Source: Neolentinus lepideus HHB14362 ss-1
Lineage: Eukaryota; Basidiomycota; Agaricomycetes; Gloeophyllales; Gloeophyllaceae
DNA length: 43,722 bases
Reading direction: 5' to 3'
Assembly (NCBI GenBank): GCA_001632425.1
Contig: KV425684.1
Coordinates: 1-43,722, forward strand
Part shown: piece after piece, positions 10,858-23,421 of the stretch
Position numbering within the stretch: the first letter of the stretch is position 1
Layout of the letters: each line of letters opens with the position of its first letter
Notes under the pieces: model-generated
Databases searched by the model: none
Seen by the model: the letters and a program-made list of their open reading frames with translations, nothing else
What the model was told of the DNA's origin: nothing
Translations under genes and position numbers: made by a program

Positions 10858-12081
10858 TCAACTCTTCGTTGAGGCGAGGTAATCATTCCAGATCTTCTGC
10901 CATGCGGCAGCGCCTTCGGCCCCAGCTGCATCGAGTTCCGCGATATCTTTGCTGTCAGCTCTGAAGAAGGGGATTGTGAATAAGAAATTGTTACACTGGC
11001 AAGCTCTTTTCTTACCCAGATTACCGGCTGCTCTGTAAGCCTCCATACGGTCCTTCTTGGAACTGGAGCTGAGGGAAGAGTCAGGCAATTAGATGACATG
11101 GTCTTCAAAGGTTTCGAATGCGTACGTGACTGGTATCACACCCTTGGCTCTCGACCATGCAAGCAATACTTGCTCAGGTCCGACGGAGTGTGACGATGCC
11201 ACTTTTATGGCCGCTTCCTTGCCGATAGGTACGTGGATCAGAGGTCTGGAGCGTGCGTTTTCGTTGGTATTGTGTTGACTGGGGATGCGGAGACTAACGT
11301 ACATCATAGGACTATAACCTTCAACAACAATTCCGTTCTTAGCGCAGTAGTCGAGGGTAGGCTTGAGTCCTTCGCGTAGATAAAGGTGGAACATGATCTG
11401 CAGACTGTAATGTCAGAAATGTCTTCCGATCCAGTCGTTTCAAACTTGCCTGGTTCACGACAGGCTTTATCTGGGCGCTCTCGAGCTGTTGTAAGTGTTC
11501 GAGCTGAAAATTACTGACGCCAATGTTCTTGGCCAGGCCGTCAGCTTTGACTTTCTCCATCCTCTTCCAGCACGTAGGGATATCCGGTATGGCATGGCGA
11601 ACATTGTGGATCAAGTAAAGGTCCACGTATGCCAGGCCCAACTAATACACTCAATTAATTTTACAGCGTCGCTCAGTGGGTCCGAAGACGTACACGTTCC
11701 AAGCTATTCCAGATAGCAGTCTCAACGTCCAAGCCATCTCGTGAAGTATATTTCGTAGTGATGAACAGTTCTGATCGAGGAATACCGCTTTGTTTGATGG
11801 CCTTCCCTGTCTCGGTCTCGTTTCTGTAGGCCTGAGCGGTATCTACATCTTCTCAGAATGGAGTACAGCATGACGATGATCAATCCTACCGATGTGACGG
11901 AAGCCTACGGATAATGCGTCGCTCACTTTCTGTATGGGCTCCTCAAGTCGCCAGGTACCGTAGGCAATATTTGGCAGGGGAGTTCCTGTTTTAATCAAGT
12001 GGTCCATATCGTGACACTGGTATATATTTCACATGTAAGAAACCTCTTACCATCGTTAAGTTCTACTGTTGACCACGGCAT
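10858..12081 (-). CDS. Aldo/keto reductase (AKR) 1
   Basis: A soluble NAD(P)H-dependent carbonyl reductase of the AKR superfamily. Start ATG at 12079-12081 gives [11 protein letters not shown], followed by about eight short exons. The catalytic tetrad is visible: Asp and Tyr in [11 protein letters not shown], Lys in FITTKY, His in [15 protein letters not shown] and a cofactor-binding C-terminal stretch ([15 protein letters not shown]) fit the family. One intron (11398-11449) appears to start with GC (GCAAGT) rather than GT; with it spliced the frame joins NQ to IMFHLYL exactly as family members do. The protein ends [10 protein letters not shown] without a membrane tail. It lies head-to-tail with a second AKR about 500 bp upstream, probably an old tandem duplication. 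The substrate cannot be told. Confidence 0.85.
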
Positions 12082-12578
12082 GATATTGGAGAACTGGTAG
12101 CAGATACCTTCGAATCGTTTGCTCGGGGGTTGCTGCTTTTATCATCTGGAACTACTAATTATTGACACGCCCCGCAGCGATATCGATGGTTGCTACGAGT
12201 GCATTATCAGAAAACCATAGCCAGCTTCAGCAGACCGGTTGTATTTGTATCTTGACATGGCCCAATTGAGAGTGATCATGATTAGAAATTTAGAATACCC
12301 ATCAATCAAAGGAGCACCCGGTAGTACCTGCGCCAAGACCCACTGATAACCGACAGGCACTAAGGCCAGGTAGCGCACAGGCATGCACGACAGGAGTCAC
12401 AGCCCATGTTAAATGTCCATCCTTATGAAATCTTTACATTCTCTTCGTAAACAAGTCAAATTCCGGCGGAACCAAAACGTCGGTGATGATGCCACATAGC
12501 CATACATAACTAATGTACATACATGTTTTTTCCAGCTAAAGCAGTCCAAGGACGGCAGACCAACCTCAAATTCAACGC
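12082..12578. other. Intergenic region between the two AKR genes
   Basis: Nothing convincing is seen. A short minus-strand frame at 12193-12384 has no recognisable motif. This stretch must hold the promoter of AKR 1 and the 3' end of AKR 2. Confidence 0.4.
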
Positions 12579-13917
12579 TTAGAACACCTCGACGCCGTAC
12601 GCGCTACAGACCCTGAGCACAATAGCTACACCTAGAGCCGCAGCGGCCACAATCTTGAAGGTCTTCCTAGCGGCATATAAACGGGCCCCCGCGGCTCCTG
12701 CGGCATCTATTGAAGCGACGTCTTCCTCAGTAAGATCTGCAACATCACAATCTAACATGAGCAACACAACAAGACTTATATGAAAAGGATTCGTACCAAG
12801 ATCACCAGCCGCTAAATAGTTTTGCAGTCGCTCTTTTCTGGAGCTCGTTCTGCAAAGGAAGTTGTGTGTACGACAGTGGTAGGCGAAGACTGAGGATTAC
12901 TTACGTCACTGCAACCGCTCCCTTGGCCTTTACCCAAGCGAGCAGGACTTGTTCAGGCTTAGCTGAAAGACGAGATGCAATTTCATTGACTGGCTTGTCG
13001 ACTGGGCCACCAGGCTGATGCGTCAGAGGACTAGAATGGGCAAGTTTAAGCGGGAGATGTCAAGGAGTATCAAGAGGTCATGACATACATGAGTGCACTA
13101 TAAGCCTCGACAATAATGTTGTTCTTCGCGCAATACTCCAGTAACGGCGCTTGTGTCTTGTAAACATAAGGGTGTAACAAGATCTATACGCAATTCCTTT
13201 CAATACGTAGTGCAGCAAGTTCGATCACCATTCAATGTTACCTGATTGGCAGCAGGTTTGACCTTCGCAGAGGCCAGAAGTGTCTCCAAATGCTGGACCT
13301 GGAAGTTACTAACTCCGATGCTTTTTGCCTTTCCCTCGGACTTGATCTTCTCCATTTTGCTCCAAATGGTGGGAATGTCAGGATACGCCAGGCGGGGGCT
13401 GTGGATGAGGTACAGATCAACGTAGGATACGCCAAGCTATCCCACCGAAGTCCAGCAAGTATTGAGATTAGTGTATATGGGATATGAGGGTACGCCAAAG
13501 ACCCACGTTGCCCAAACTGTTCTGAATAGATGTCTCGACGTCGAGCCCGCCAGTCCCGGAGTACTTCGTGGTAATGAAGACATCAGAGCGAGACAAGCCG
13601 CTCTCCTTGAATGCCTGGCCGGCTTCTGCCTCGTTCCGATATGACTGAGCGGTGTCTGTTTGATCAAACGTCTCAGAATAGTTCTCTCGAACGTATTAGT
13701 AGCCTTCATTCTGCTTACCAATATGGTCGAAGCCCACAGATAAAGCCTGCTCGACCTGGTCAATCGGGCCCTGCCCGTTGCCCAAGGTCCACGTCCCAAA
13801 GGCGATACTGGGAATCATGTGGCCTGGCAGTCATAACAGTTCCCATTAATATCAGTGAATTCTCGCAAGGTGGATTGGAAACTTGCCGTCGTTCAACTTG
13901 ATAACATCCCAAGGCAT
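12579..13917 (-). CDS. Aldo/keto reductase 2 with a hydrophobic C-terminal tail
   Basis: A paralogue of the neighbouring AKR; start ATG at 13915-13917 gives MPWDVIKLNDG. Splicing by eye gives the family motifs IAFGTWTLGNG, HIDTAQSYRNE (catalytic Asp, Tyr), FITTKYS (Lys), VDLYLIHSP (His), GVSNFQ and TTSSRKERLQNY. Intron positions match the first gene closely. The first intron (13824-13886) starts with GCAAGT where the paralogue has GTAAGA, so it is probably a GC-AG intron. After the usual C-terminal helix (DAAGAAGARLYAARK) the protein has an extra hydrophobic segment (FKIVAAAALGVAIVLRVCSA) and only six more residues, resembling a tail anchor. The enzyme may therefore sit on the ER or mitochondrial outer membrane facing the cytosol. 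Confidence 0.85.
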
Positions 13918-14705
13918 GGTGGGCAACTACCTGGCGACTATCTTGCCCAGCGAACAGTGTAACGGGGAGCGTGAGGAGCACATCGCGACTTCATGTGCTG
14001 CTTGCGTTATAAGACCGTGGAGTCCGTACACACGCTAGATATAGGCGCGTCCGAGAATAACGACCGAGATCACAGTGCACGTGATAGGCGCGCGGACCAT
14101 GAGATAAGCGTATGACAGGCGTCGGCGCGAGGAAACTCAGAAAAATGAAGTCAACGAAAGATGGCAACATGGCAAATTAATCTAATTAGTCACTGCATGA
14201 TGTGCGACAGACGCTTTATGTTCGATGAGAACGGAATCTCCGCTTGCAGTCCAGTCACAGTACTGAAAAAGGCAGCTGACAATCTTCCCCTCATATATTA
14301 ATGGAAGTGATATTGTTGACCATGCACTGACGTAGATATCCTGATTTATTATTCAAAGTGTTGGAATCAGGTTTGGGATCACTCAGCGATCGTTCAAAAA
14401 ATCCAGTCGTTGACGGCAGTACTTCAAGAGTTGATAATATGTAAATAGGGAGATGTCGATGCTACAGGCATAATGTTTGGTATTCCACAGCTTTCGGAAT
14501 TCGAGGGGCTGAGCAAGCTAAGTAGCCGTTGGAAGTAGCACGTGATCATTTGTAGGGCAGGCTCGAATGGACTTGCATTCGGTGATTTACATATCTGATG
14601 GCGATCTCCGGCCGGATCTGTTTTAGGTGTAAAGACCCCCTCTCTCAATATCACGAACGACCTTCATCTGACTCGTTTCTTCTTCGACTAGACTGAGCAC
14701 TCACT
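13918..14705. other. Divergent intergenic region, AKR 2 and profilin promoters
   Basis: No gene is recognised in these roughly 790 bp. AKR 2 is read leftward and profilin rightward from it, so it should contain both promoters. A minus-strand frame at 14424-14654 has no recognisable motif. Confidence 0.45.
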
Positions 14706-15292
14706 ATGTCCTGGCAAGGTGCGTCTGGTCCGATGCCCGTCCATCCCGCATCGCTCTGATGTCGAGAGTAACAGCGTATGTCGACTCCAACCTGGTCGGG
14801 ACGGGCAAGGTCGCTAAGGCAGCTATCCTCGGTCAAGCTGGCGGCGTTTGGGCTGCGTCACCGGGGTACACTGTATGTCCTCTCTGACACGGCGAATGGC
14901 CTGAACTGACCCGCGGGGTTTCGTGCTTATCGCGGCATCCCATCGATACAGCTCTCTACAGAGGAGCAGAGTGCCATAGTTAAAGCGTTCTCGAACCCGG
15001 CGGCGACTCAGACCAGCGGCGTTCGTCTCGCTGGCCAGAAGTTTTTCACGCTACAAGTCAATGATCGGAGTATCTATGGCAAGAAGGCCGTGAGTGCTGT
15101 GCTTCTCTTCTCTTCAACAGAATCGAATGGCTGACAGCATGGATTGCCACGTCATCTTAGGCTGATGGGTGTGTTGTCGTGAAGACCAAGCAAGCAGTCA
15201 TTGTCGCCGAATACGTTGCTCCTACGCAGGCGGGCGAGGCGACCACCGTGGTGGAGGGACTGGCTGACTACCTTATCGGCGCTGGATATTGA
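14706..15292 (+). CDS. PFY1: Profilin
   Basis: The actin-monomer and poly-proline binding protein, cytosolic and normally essential in fungi. Four exons (14706-14718, 14775-14872, 14952-15089, 15161-15292) splice in phase to 126 residues plus TGA, exactly the usual profilin length. The N-terminus MSWQAYVDSNLVGTGKV and the C-terminus (VEGLADYLIGAGY) are typical of the family. In between are GQAGGVWAASPGYTL and SIYGKKAADGCVVVKTK, the phosphoinositide/actin-binding face. The tiny 13-base first exon is characteristic of fungal profilin genes. No lesion is seen. As a housekeeping gene it argues that the central part of this window is native chromosome. Confidence 0.95.
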
Positions 15293-15905
15293 TTTTTTTC
15301 TGTATAACTAAGAACAAGGAGGCATAACGTTTCATCAATGTAAATCAAGGCTCACAATTTTTGCATAATCCTATAATTACGTTCTGTTTGCTGAACTGCA
15401 CTGTCCGTCAGGGCACGCATTCTCGTGATTGGTATGGTGTGGAGGTACTGTGTCATTTGGAGTAATCATCGAAATCGCCGACGAAGAGTTTCCACATTAA
15501 TGGTTATGAAGAGAGGTAGGATATGCTGTCTTGTTATCAGGCAATATCCATGGTCCCTACTTCGCTGGTTGCCTAGATATGCTAGACTTCAAGATCAGCT
15601 GAGCTGGTGTTATCCAAGACTTTCGCATCAGGGTAGTGCTTCCAATCCAGAGCTCTGGTACTCTATCTGATGTGGTCTTTGTTGCGGCTCAGTAGGTGAG
15701 GTTTAGAATTTTGAGAAAGGAGCGCGCCACATACCACCAGGACGAGGCGCGTCTTAGTCACGTGCATGGTCATGTTATCTATAAAAATGCCACAGTTGAA
15801 CGTGATGGCTGGGCGCTATATACACCACATTAATATGCTCAATCATACCTCTGCTGCTCTCCTCACCTTTCTCGGTTCTGCTCTCACTCTGATATATGGA
15901 CCCTC
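15293..15905. other. Intergenic region after profilin
   Basis: No convincing gene. A frame at 15425-15670 and a short frame starting near 15766 lack recognisable motifs. The latter contains a hydrophobic stretch just upstream of the next gene and could be an unrecognised 5' exon. Confidence 0.4.
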
Positions 15906-16282
15906 ATGTCACTCATTGACCTGGTCGTTGCTACAAAATATAGCCCTCAGAAGTCTGCCAGGCTGAGTACTGATGAGGATGTCGTCCGAGTCTTGAGAAA
16001 AGACTTTACCGCTCTTGGCCTCTCGCACCCAAAGACGGACAACGTATTCAGGATCCGACACCCTACTGGAGATTGGGTCACATGTTACTGGTGTGATTTC
16101 CTCGAGTGTCATGCATGTCTTAGTTCAAATTGTGTCTCCGAGTGCGTGAACTGATTGACCTCGCGGAATGGGCAGAGTATGGTTCATCTCGTAAGTACGA
16201 GACTTGGTCGACTGGAAAAGAGCCAGAAGACTTCGCATTCAATGTGAGCCAGTTGGGCGGCGCTCTGAGATGGGTGGTCTGA
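15906..16282 (+). CDS. Small protein of unknown function
   Basis: Two exons (15906-16076 and 16124-16282) with a 47-nt intron GTCACA..TTAG give a protein of about 109 residues. It opens MSLIDLVVATKYSPQKSARL, includes a charged segment (STDEDVVRVLRKDFTALGL) and ends GGALRWVV before TGA 16280-16282. The composition is that of a folded soluble protein; I recognise no domain. A strong donor-like GTAAGT at about 16189 and another GTACGT just beyond the stop leave open that this is the 5' part of the proline-rich gene that follows, in which case the two entries are one gene. Confidence 0.45.
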
Positions 16283-16373
16283 CAGCCCTTGCCTCTTCAG
16301 CGTGAAAATCATATCGTATCATACGTACGTGGATCGACCAAAGCCAAATGTTGCGTGATGCTAAATCACATTC

Positions 16374-17423
16374 AGACCTGCTGAGCATGGTGCTCGCCAC
16401 CGCTTGCACTTACCCCCTCTTCCCCGTGAGCAGCGAGAGTCCATCCCCCGTGCAGTGCGAGATAGATCTGCGTCTCCTATCCGTCGTGCTCCACAATCCG
16501 CCTTGCAGAGTAGTGCTCCATCATCCTCATGCAGCCCAATCCAATCATTCACTCCAATCTCCTCAACAGGTCCTACACCGTCGCTAACTCCCGTTCCAAC
16601 ACCCTCAATCATTCCGACGTCCTCACTTATCCGACCTAGAGAACCCTTTGTGGACCAGTTAGTTAGACGCCCCGCTCGCATTAACGCACTTGAACATGGG
16701 CAGAAGCTCGACCAGACGCTTGCAGCCCTGCGCAGCTTAAGTGCCACTCTGAGTGGCACGCAGTCCCAGGTCCCTACCCATTCTGTCTTTCCGTTGTCGC
16801 CTCCTCACTCTTCGTTCTTCATTCGCATGGTAGGGTTCCAGCGGAGTGCCACAACTCGATTCCAGCGATCCGCTTGCTTCCTCCTCCCCGAGCTCACCAG
16901 TTGACTCTTCTCGTCCTCCGACCGGATCCTTGCATAGCGAGGTCGCCCGTCTCACACGCGAATTCTGGGAGAACCGTCGGCAGATAACCGCGGCTCGTGC
17001 CCGCCTTCCCGTCATCCTCGAAGAGCTCAAGAAGTTCGGCGCACCCGGGCTCCCAGAGCTCCATTCTACATTGGAGTCAGAGCGGCTTGATGTTAATGAT
17101 ATCGCCGGTGCGTCTCAGATCCTCCATTCTGCTTCCACGTTGCTGATTATATCTTCCCGTCCGAATGTCGGATTTGGATGTGATTTGCGTGTTGTGTACG
17201 GTGTATAGCGATCGAAGCTACTCTCCGACAAGAGATAGCTCTTCGGACCGCAGCTGAAGCTAGGTTGGCTGAGGAGCAGGCGAGACGGACAACTGCGGAA
17301 CTGGCGATAAGCGATGTGGAGAGGGAGTGTAGGGCGCCATTTATCGTCCCGGCGCTGATGCGGGCGTTTTTGGATATATCGAAGTTGAGTGATGAGGCGA
17401 TTACGAGACCGCCGTTGTCGTAG
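16374..17423 (+). CDS. Ser/Pro-rich disordered protein with a C-terminal coiled coil
   Basis: A frame open from the acceptor-like CATTCAG at about 16373 encodes a long Ser/Pro/Thr-rich region (for example TPSLTPVPTPSIIPTSS), then an amphipathic stretch (FVDQLVRRPARINALEHGQK). The frame must shift by an intron ending near 16830-16850 into one beginning LDSSDPLASSSPSS and containing EVARLTREFWENRRQITAAR and a helical region. An intron starting GTGCGT near 17108 and ending TATAG at about 17208 leads to a final coiled-coil exon (LRQEIALRTAAEARLAEEQA), with the stop at 17421-17423. No catalytic domain is recognised. The organisation suggests a scaffold or adaptor protein. The 5' end and the first internal splice are uncertain. 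Confidence 0.5.
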
Positions 17424-18878
17424 GGCTGGTGGTATCGTATTTTGTGGCTGACGGCCTAGTGCATGTACATCTAACTTGTCGAGGAATATTCTCGGCGGCT
17501 GCAGGTCATACGAGAAGTTCCTTTGTTTCAATCTCGATGGCTTCAGCTGTAAGATGGATAATCGACCTGAACCTGAGATCACGTTCCTCTAGGTTATGCG
17601 TGGCCCGAATGTGAAATATCAGGAACGTAAGTAGTTCTTCGTAATAGCTTAGAAGCTTAATCAATTGCTACCCAAGGTGTTGAAACTCCAAGTAAAGTTT
17701 ACCAGACGGCCATATATCACTCAAATATCGGCGTTTTCTTGACAGTTCTCGTAGACGACCTGTCGTGCCTCTGCATCCGAACGATGATTTGGTGCTTTCT
17801 GAATTATCAGCTGACGTGCAACATGTCACTTTGCCTCCGAGATTGGATCGCCGATCAAGTTGTCGTTCCTCCAGGTTCTGCATAGGATGAAGACAGGCTG
17901 TCTATGCAAAAAGGACACCATTGGAAGGGTGGGTGGCTATCCATGGATAACTCAACAAACTGAGAAACTGTTACCTCCATGTTTCGGAGGTGACCACTGA
18001 CGTCCAATCGTGGATCCGAGAGTTCATCGAATCTGCCGTCGACCATCCTAATGCACCAGTACTTTCCTGACTCCGGTGGACCATCCTCTCGCATCTTCCG
18101 TCGGGTGTCTACGCTGCAATGTGGACTGGACTACCAATTGATACCCAGATCAAACTATTTTCAGGGAGAAGGAAGACAGGTCTAATCGATACATGACAGC
18201 GCTTTCCAGTATAACAGTCACTTCATTCATCGATTAGATGTCATGATGTTCTGCACGGACTGGATGTCCCGCAAACGAGGTTTCGGGCCCGACATGAGCA
18301 GAGCAGCTGCAGGTATGTTATAAATTCTAGCGGAGAAGCTTCTGCAGCATGCAGTGCTGTTCTCAAAACAAACAATTAACTCGTCGTTATTCGTGCCATA
18401 AGTTATACTTAGCTGTTCATTCTCTTTCTCATGGTTCACTGCAAACGACAAGAAACCTCGGACAGCTGTCAGGTAGGATCACTTCCGCTAGACCCCGTGC
18501 CACAGGTGCGGGAATTGTGCCGTGATATCCCTCGTCGTGACCGCTAGTCGCTTCTGACAATCCCGTCGACGGCCCTGTTTCGCATTCTGTGATTTGATAC
18601 GTATTGTTCTAGCACCCAAAGCCGGACCGGCTATATCTCGGAAGCGCCGCACACCTACCACACTGATGTAGATGCCCGTCTTACCAGCGACATGCATGAT
18701 TCTTCGGAATGCCGCTCGCTTGCCGTCAGCGCTGGCCCTTCTAGGTGAGCATGAAGCTCGGACCGCTCGTCGGCCTCCTGACCCCGATGACGGTATCCTC
18801 TTACAGAGATATATGGATGGACTGATCTCAGCAGAGCTGTAAGTTCTCTTTCTGGTCTTCCTAAGAACGGCATCCGCA
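17424..18878. other. Long intergenic region with weak coding hints
   Basis: I see no gene I can defend. A minus-strand frame at 17855-18094 (MREDGPPESGKYWCIRMVDG onward) and one at 17668-17883 look mildly protein-like but could not be joined by a plausible splice. Two short related sequences (CGTTCCTCTAGGTTATGC near 17582 and CGTTCCTCCAGGTTCTGC near 17865) hint at an old local duplication. Confidence 0.35.
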
Positions 18879-21600
<2,722 letters not shown>

Positions 21601-21789
21601 CGGGTAGTGGAGGATCGCATCGATGGTATTCGCCGTCTGAGATGCAAGAGTCCGTGCGAAAGACTGATCGACGGTCATTGTGGGTGATAGTCTACCAATG
21701 TAACTTGCTATCATCGTAATGAAGTCGTTGAGGAACATTCTAAGCTTTATAAAGCATTGCCATCTTCCCTGAGGATCCAGTATGCGCCA

Positions 21790-22941
21790 CTAATCCAAAT
21801 CTGTCCCGCGCACCACCTCTGCCCATTCATCCAGGTTTTTCAGTACCCTACCCACCTTATCCCTAATATTTGCCTCCGCATCCTTGCCCAGCACAAGCCA
21901 CAACGGCATCTCCTTCCCCGCAGCCGGGCCCTCCCCTCTCACGACATCTACGATTACCTTGCTCGCCTTGTCCGGGTCCCCAGGCTGCCTGCCTGGAACG
22001 TTACGCCAATATGCCAAGGCCTGCTCGCGAAGTGCATCCAAAGTAGGAGAGTGGTAAGGGGACGTCCATGGGTAGTTGTAGATATTCTCAGTGCGGAAGG
22101 CGCCGGGCTCGACAATTAGGACGCCTATGTTCAGGGATTTGAGCTCGTGTGCAAGAGTCTCGGCGTAAGCTGCACAGATCGTGTCAGGAAACTTCGGTAT
22201 GGTAAGTCTTTATCGGCGCACCGTGTACGGCAGCTTTGGAGGCAGCATAAGCACCTAAGACAATCGTAGTCTGAATTTTACCCTAGTCTCCGATAACCTG
22301 CATAAGGCTTACCTACACCCTATACGTGGGTGAGCTCTTGTTGATACTTTGACATTAGGTAGTGTACGTACCGCAACATCAGTTTTCCAAGCTGATCTAC
22401 TACCAATAATCACAATCGTTCCGGAACCTTGCTCATGCATATGGGGAAGCACAGCCGTGTTCATTTTCGCTACGCCAAAGACATTGGGCTCGAACTGCTT
22501 CCTCAGATATTCATCTCTAGAGACACATATCGACAGCTATCCTTTCGTAGAAACAAATTACACTCACCCCAACTCCTCAGCGAAACCCGGTAGGCCTATA
22601 CCTGCATTGTTCACCAAGACATCGATGCGACCCCATATTCCGATTGCTTCCTCTACAGTCCGCTTGATGGAATCATACGGGCTCGTTACGTCCAGAAGGA
22701 GGAAACGCAGTCGGTTTTGCGAATCCGGATATTTAGCGTCGAGGTCTTCTAGATTCGTAACATTGCGAGCAGTCGCGATCACTCTGTCTCCTCTCGCTAG
22801 AGCATCTCGGACCATGCGTTTCCCGAAGCCAGAACTAGTTCCTGGTAGTGCGCTAGTCTTAGTACCAGACAAATATGGCGATACAGCACTCAACAACGCA
22901 CCTGTGATGAGCCAGACTTTGCTATTGCGATCATCGCCCAT
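21790..22941 (-). CDS. Short-chain dehydrogenase/reductase (SDR) 1
   Basis: Rossmann-fold NAD(P)H oxidoreductase of the classical SDR type. From MGDDRNSKVWLITG the frame splices over a GTGCGT..CCAG intron to TSSGFGKRM, completing the glycine motif TGxxxGxG. VNNAG follows at about residue 90, and the catalytic Tyr/Lys lie in GAYAASKAAVHG after another intron; the preceding Ser is in IGSRSAW. The C-terminus (DEWAEVVRGTDLD) ends with TAG at 21790-21792. Its closest visible relative is the second SDR at 32023-33193, which is inverted with respect to it and shares most residues. It is tail-to-tail with the GH1 gene. Substrate unknown; possible roles include reduction of sugar- or aromatic-derived carbonyls. 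Confidence 0.88.
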
Positions 22942-23421
22942 CTTGAGCTGAGGACAAGGGCCGAAGGAGAGATAGCCGAGGTGCGTCTGTCCACGGCACT
23001 TCCCTAGTGTCCCGGTCGGATGCGATAGCGCATCACCTAGCGCTCAGTAACAGAAAAGATTCTTGACGGAGAGCCATCCTTTGTTATAATTAGTAACGAT
23101 GGTGAGCGGATGCTTGCGATATACAATAAACACAATGGATTCGATGTGCTTATGCAAGCTGTTTTTCCTGTGCGTGAACTGATTTTGTATGAAAAGACCC
23201 ATCCTTCTGAAAAGTCTTCGTATGATATGGCCTATTGTGCCGTTTGTACTGATTATGAAGGCAGTTCAGTTAGGACGGAGTCATGTTTGATGATATTTTG
23301 GAAGGATGTGGCGGAAGTGGCAAGCACAGACAAATATCACCGATTCCAGACCGAGTCCGCGATAACGCGCATTAATACAACACAAACAAGGACACTGTTT
23401 CCGACGGTTACGGCGACAACC
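22942..23421. promoter_or_regulatory. Divergent promoter region, SDR 1 and chromodomain gene
   Basis: These 480 bp separate two divergently read genes and should contain both promoters. The chromodomain frame is open upstream to 23110, but that extension has no domain character, so the ATG at 23422 was preferred. No specific operator was identified. Confidence 0.4.
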
